Shown: positions 5,304 to 11,300 of the stretch, piece by piece
Position numbering within the stretch: position 1 is the stretch's first letter
Layout: every line of letters starts with the position of its first letter
DNA from: Baffinella frigidus
Lineage: Eukaryota; Cryptophyceae; Cryptomonadales; Baffinellaceae
Assembly: GCA_026770585.1 (NCBI GenBank)
Contig: MU646846.1
Location: 228,011-239,333, forward strand
Length of the DNA: 11,323 bases
Direction: 5' to 3'
The notes under the pieces: model-generated
Databases searched by the model: none
The model's input: only the letters and a program-made list of their open reading frames with translations
Told to the model about the DNA's origin: nothing
Program-made: the position numbers and the translations under genes

Positions 5304-8300
5304 CTGCTTTCCGGTTTACGGTTTAGGGTTCAGGGTTTAGGGTTTAGGGTTCAGGGTTCAGGGTTTAGGGTTCAGGGTTTAGGCACGGGGGTTGCGGCGC
5401 AGCGTGAGGGGTGAGGGGTGATGGGTGATGGGTGATGGGTGATGGGTGATGGGTGATGGGTTTAGGGGTTGGAGGGGTTAGGGGTGAGGGGGCAGCCTCT
5501 TGCCGAACTTGCCGCTAGGCTTGCGAGGATACGGTAGGGGTGAGGGGGTGACCTGCCAGCCGCGATAGCAGCATCCGCGTCCGCAGGCCCCGTGACCCCA
5601 AGGAGTGCCCAGAGCGCGGGGGTACCCAGCACTCTGTCGCACCATGAGGGAAACCTCTTCGCGTTGTATCGTCCCCTGGTTGCGGGATTCGGGGTTGGTG
5701 TTTGGTGTTTGGTGTTTGGTGTTTGGTGTTTGGTGTTTGGCAGCGGGAGGGGTGCGCGTCAGGGGTTAGCAAGCCGCGGGTTGCTCTGGGCGGGTGTCGG
5801 GATGCGGGGTTGTTTGTGGATGGTTGTTTTTGGACGGTTTGAGGAGTAGGGTTGACTGACTCCCAGGAGCTCACACTCTCCCGGAGGGTTTGAGGTGTAG
5901 GGTTGCCCCTCAGGAGGGGGTGTCTCGCCCTCTGTCAAATCGGTTCCACTCAGGGGTTGCCTCGCACTCTCTCGCACCATCAGGAGGACTGCCTCGCGTT
6001 GTATCGTCCCATGTTTTATGGAGGGGTGTGCGTCAGGGATTAGCAAGCCGCGTTTTTGCTCTTTGCTCTTTGCTCTTTGCTCCTTGCGGTGTGGGGTGTG
6101 GGGTGTAGGGAGTATGGATTATGGATTATGGATTATGGGGTGGGGATTAGAGATTGGGGATTAGGGTTGCGGGCTTAAGGCTGAAAGTATTAAAATTGCG
6201 GGCTTAGGGTTGAGGGTATTAGGGTTGAGGGTATGAGGGTTGAGGGAATCAGGGTTGCGGGCTTAGAGTTGCGGGCTTTAGGAAGGGGTTCGCACGTTGC
6301 AGACTTCCCGGGTTCTGTCGAGGCCCCTTCGAGGTACAGGTACGTCGGGCACCACCAGTTTCGGGGTCAAGGTGAGGGTTGCGGGAGTAGGGTTGAGGGT
6401 GTGTTGGGAGGATTCGCACGTTGCAGCCTTCCGGCTTCTGTCGAAACCCCCTCGACCTACAGGTAGGTCGGGCTCCAACAGTTTTGGGATTAGGGGTTAG
6501 GGTTGCGGGCGTAGGGTTCAAGGTGTGTGGGGAGGTTTCGCACGTTGCAGACTTCCCGGGTTCAGTCGAGACCCCTTCGAGGTACAGGTATGTCGGGCTC
6601 CAGCGGCACGCGCTTGCGTAGGGCCCTGGTAGGGTGTAGCGTTGAGTGTTTAGGGTTTAGGGTTTAGGGTTTAGAGTTTAGGGTTTAGGGTTTGGGGTTT
6701 AGGGTTTGGGGTTTCGGATTTGGGGTTTGGGGTTTAGGGGTTGGGGGTTAGAGTTTGGGGTTTGGGGTTTAGGGGTAAGGGTTTACCGTTCAGGGTTTAG
6801 GGTTTAGAGTCTAGGGTTTGGGGTGTACCTTTTGACCAGTCCTGGCCGTTGTGTCCGCACTCCAGAAGCTGCATCGCCTCTCCATCCTGCGGTTTTGGGT
6901 TGATGGTTTAGGGTTTAGGGCTTAGGGTTTAGGGTTTAGGTTTCGGGTTTGAGGTTTAGTGTTTAGGGTTTAGGGTTTAGGGTTTAGGGTTTAGGGTTTA
7001 GGGTTTAGGGTTTAGGGTTTAGGGTCTAGGGTTTAAGGTTTAAGGTTTAGGGTAGGGGGTTAGCGCGACTGTGGTGCAACGTTGACAATAGAGGGCGAGG
7101 AAGGCAAGGAGGGCAAGGAGGGGAAGGAGGGCAAGGCGGGAAAGGAGGGCAAGGAGGGAAAGGAGGGAAAGAGGGGAAAGAGGGCAAGGAGGGAAAGGAG
7201 GGGCCTGGTTGGTCACTTCTCCCGGGTGGTTAACGGCCCAAGGCGGGCAAGGTGGGAAGGAGGGGAAGGCGGGCACGGATGGCATGGAGGGCACAAAGGG
7301 GTTGCAAGAAAGGGCCAGGTTCTCGGGATGACCTGACACGGCCCAGTCTCCCAAGCGTCCTCATCCCACCCTTCCCCATTCAGATAATCGCTCTCCCACC
7401 TGTCCCCCCACACCCCTTGTTACTACTCGTACCTCACGTTTCTGAGGCGGGCCCGTTGTTAAGGCTCATGGACGATTGTATCACTCACCCTGCTCTCCCA
7501 CACCCCTTGTTACTACTCGACAAGAGTTGTACCCACAATGTCGGAGTTCCCCTGCTCTCCCACACCCCTCTCATCGCACCCACTCTTTTCCCGCGGGTTG
7601 TAAGGGGCTGTATTGGAGCTGTTTTTCAGGGAATTTCGTGGAACCATTTGCGTCTTCATCCCACCCTTCCCCATCTAGGTGTTCGCTCTCCCACCTGTTC
7701 TCTCCACCCAATTTAACCTCGGAACAAGACAGATTCTGTCACGCTATCTTGGGCTTCCGATGCGGAAGGTAAGGATGTACATGCTATGTTAGGCATACAA
7801 TGATACTATATTACGCCTTTTTTTGTGGACAGATTCTGGTATGTTCCGAAATGAAATTGTTACTACGCTTCACCACGCGACGATGGCCTGCATCCCAAAT
7901 CGACAAGTGGACTAACTTATTCGTACTCATCCGCGGACGGATTCCGTACGCTGTGTACCAGGAATAATAGAAAGACGCGTCGAGTTGAGGTGCACGCTAT
8001 CGTCGCGTGGCAAGAGTCGTACCCACAGTGTCGGAGTTCCCCTGCTCTCTCAACCCCCTTGTTACTTCTGCCGAAGTCTCGTCAGAGTTCCCCTCCTACC
8101 CACACCCCTCTCCTCTCACCCTCTCTTTCCGTTGTGGGGGGCTGCCTTGGAGCCATTTTTCAGGGAATTTCTTGGAGCCATTTGCCAGGGGCGTTCTTCG
8201 AGACCGTATTTGCTAGGCTAGGAACGTTATTGGAGCCGTTTTGTGAGAGTGGTTCGCGGACGCGACCGCCCCGCACGCGCCGAGTTCCCCGTCCGTGCGA

Positions 8301-11300
8301 AAGTTGACTGAACCGCACAGGGTTTGACCGGGACGATGACTAATCCGGGCAGGCTTCGTCCGTGGAAACGCTGTGATTAGTCAACGGAGCTCGGATGAGT
8401 CAACCGTTGACTAGCTCTGCCTGAGTTTTATTCTGGCTCGTCCTTCAAGGTAAGAGCAGACATCCCGTACAAAAAGGCGAATAGAAAGCCTTTATGCCGA
8501 GCCTGAATACACCGCAGGCAGAGCTAGGTTGACTATTCTGAGTTTTGTGTGTGGATCCGGAAGGGGACCGGGCGTTAGCGCCACCCCACACCCTACACCC
8601 TGCACCCTGCACCCTGCACCCTGCACCCTGCACCCTGCACCCAACACGCTACACGCTACACGCTACACCCTGCACCCTGCACCCTGCACGCTACACGCTA
8701 CACGCTACACCCTGCACCCTACACGCTACACGCTACACCCTGCACCCTACACGCTACACGCTACACGCTGCACGCTGCACCCTACACCCTGCACCCTACA
8801 CCCTGCACCCTACACCCCACACCCTGCACCGAGCGTTGGCGCGGCCGAGTTCGCAGTCGAAGCGGCGCGTGAGGGGCCAGAACTCCTCCTCTGATAGGTC
8901 GCAGAACACCTCCTTGCTGCTTCGCACCTGGGGTAGGGTTCGGGGTTTGGGGTTTGGGGTTTGAGGTTTGGGGTTTGGGGTTTGGGGTTTGGGGTTTGGG
9001 GTTTGGGGTTTGGGGTTTAGAGTGTGGCAAGCAAGCCCCCCGCACACCCCAGGTTGCGATTCCCACTTACGAACAACTCTCTCCTGATCTCACCCTGTAA
9101 GCTAGTTAATTTCAATACCCGACGGGATTAGATGCAGGCAGAGGTTCGTACTAGCACCAACACGCACCGATCTGGGCAGGTTTCGTACTAGCACCGACAA
9201 GCAGCGATCTCATATGGAAACTCTTGTACATTATAAATTTGGTTTCAATAAAAGTTACTACACGTTTGCTTTAATATTACTAGAAAAGACTGATCTGTGT
9301 AGTAAATTTCATTGAACCAACTTTATAATTTATAAGAGTTTCCATGAGATCGGAGCGCACGACTCTTCGTCGACGCTCCGATCGCTGCCTAACCGATTCT
9401 TGCTCACAATCGGCCAGATAATCCCTTGGTAGCAACCGCGCTGTGTCGGGGCGAGGTTCCTCGACACAGAGAGCGAGGGATGCGCACGTCATTTCCGTTG
9501 CCAGAAACTGACATGTTTGCTCGTTTCCGGAGGTAAAGGGAGGTACCTCAATGCGGGGGGCGAGAGCTTCGCACGCCGAACGGAGGTCGCCTCTCATGTT
9601 GAAGTCCCCTCAGAAGATGGGACTCCTCCAAGAATTTGTGAAGTAATTTTCAATGGATTCTGTGCTATCACTAGTATGACCCATTTGAGTGGTAATTTTC
9701 GTTGCCAGAAACTGATGTTTTTGTTCATTTCTGTATTTTTGTTCGTTTCCGGAGGGAGGTACCTCAATGCGGGGGGCGAGAGCTTCGCACGCCGAACGGA
9801 GGTCGCCTCGCATGTTGAAGTCCCCTGCGAATATCGCCCCCTCGCTGCTCTTTGCGCCCGACAGCCTCACCACCTCCCTGGGTTTGGGTTTAGGGTTTAG
9901 GGTTTTTGGGTTTTGGGTTTAGGGTTTTGGGTTTGGGGTTTGGGTTTTGGGGTTTGGGGTTTGGGGTTGAGGGTTTGGGGTTTAAGGTTTAGGGTTTGGG
10001 GTTTGGGCGCTCTTGTTGGGGGAATAACCTGCGATCCATCTCGGGTTTCCGGAAATGCGTGGCAGGCGTGATGGAGAGGGCAGGCCGGGCGGAAGGATCG
10101 AGGGGTTCGGGTTTCGGGTTTCGAGTTTGGGGTTTGGGGTTTGGGGTTAAGGGTCAAGGTTTCAGGTTTCTAGTTTCGTATTTCGGGCTGGGGACGGACC
10201 GGAGCATCGCTTGGGTTTCGGGTTTCGGGTTCTCTTTTTCGGGTTTCGGGCTTCGGGCTTCGGTTTGAGGGTTGAGGGTGAAGGGTCGAGGGTCAAGGGT
10301 CAAGGGTCAAGGGTCACGGGTCAAGGGTGAGGGAGCAAACCGGAGCATGGCGTGGCGACGGAGACTGTACTGCGTAGGAGGCGGGGTGGTGCGAGTAGGC
10401 ATGAGCGGCAGGGAGGCATGGTGGAGCGGGAAGGAAGGGAGTGGGGAGAGATGGGAGGGAGCGGAGGAAGGACCGGAGCATCGCTTGACGACGCAGGGAG
10501 TACTGCGTGGGAGGCGGGCAAACCCTGTATATGTAGTATATACACCGTACACGTAGTATATACACCATTCAAATCCTGTATGTACACTGTAAAATCCCTG
10601 TATATGTAACATATACACCGTACAGCATGGTGGAGAGGGAAGGCAGGGCGCAGATGAGCGGACCGGAGCATGGCTTGGGTTTCGGGTTTCGTGTTTCGTG
10701 TTTCGGGTTGCGGGTCAAGGTTAAGGGAGCGGACCGGAGCATGGCTTGGCGACGGAGACTGTACTGCGTGGGAGGCGGGGTATAGGCGTGGACGTTGTCC
10801 GCGTCGTGTATCAAGTGCATGTTGATGATCGAGAACTCCTCACTTCCGAGAGCATCCCCTCCGTTCGCCTCCCCGCCAACCTTCATCGTGAACCTGCGTT
10901 GGGGGTTGGGGGTTAGGAGATAGGGTTGAGGAGGGAGGCATTGGGAGTTGGGAGTTTGGGGTTAGGGGATATGCGGGAGGGATGATGGGTCGTGTGTGTA
11001 TCAAGTGCGTGTTGACAATCGAGAAGTGTTCCTCCCCATCCCCTCCCTCCTTGCTGCCCCCCGTGCTGCACCGCATGGTGAACCTGGATGGGGGGTTTGG
11101 GGTTAGCGTTGAGGGGGGGGGGATTAGGAGTCGTGTATCAGGTGGATGTTGATAATCGAGAACTGCTGCTGATCAGTGGCGAGAGGATCCCCTCCGTTCG
11201 CCTCCCCGCTAACCTTCATCGTGAACCTGCGTTGGGGGTGAGGGGTTAGGGTTGAGGAGGGAGGGATGATGGGTCGTGTATCAAGTGCATGTTGATAATA

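Larger units (their letters stand above)
6289..6630 (-). repeat. Three 124-bp tandem units carrying the PTYLY exon
   Basis: Units begin with TTCGCACGTTGCAG-type sequence at 6289, 6413 and 6537. Each holds the 3' part of the exon and a stretch of GGGTTGCGGG/GGGTTGAGG intron. The unit at 6537 has the intact exon (6553-6612). The other two are downstream shards. Confidence 0.85.

Noticed and set aside
4962-5326. Serine/arginine-rich or leucine-rich frames
   Set aside because: Product of the (CT)n microsatellite, which lies in the probable 3' untranslated region of the minus gene.
5553-5675. Shorter WCDR exon ending at CTGG|GTACCC (5626)
   Set aside because: It leaves phase 1, which cannot join the SDH exon. 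The extension to GGCAG|GTCACC restores phase and gives family-like spacing.
6961-7056. Possible chromosome end at the TTTAGGG array
   Set aside because: The 5-phosphatase gene continues on both sides, so the array is interstitial.
7040-7354. Lysine/glutamate/glycine and proline-rich frames
   Set aside because: Purely the 9-bp AAGGAGGGC minisatellite.
8529-8964. Long frames reading TLHPAPCTLHP and similar
   Set aside because: Translation of a period-7 array read in three frames per 21 bp. No family resemblance and no start or splice context.
9280-9597. Minus-strand 105-codon frame starting inside the GDFN shard
   Set aside because: Only its first 20 or so residues are exon-like (a shard). 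The rest reads through the donor, intron and AT-rich foldback.
10735-10893. Internal intron from AAC|GTCCAC to ACGCAG|TAC in the NMHLIHD exon
   Set aside because: It would be only 27 nt and would remove residues whose number matches vertebrate INPP5A exactly.
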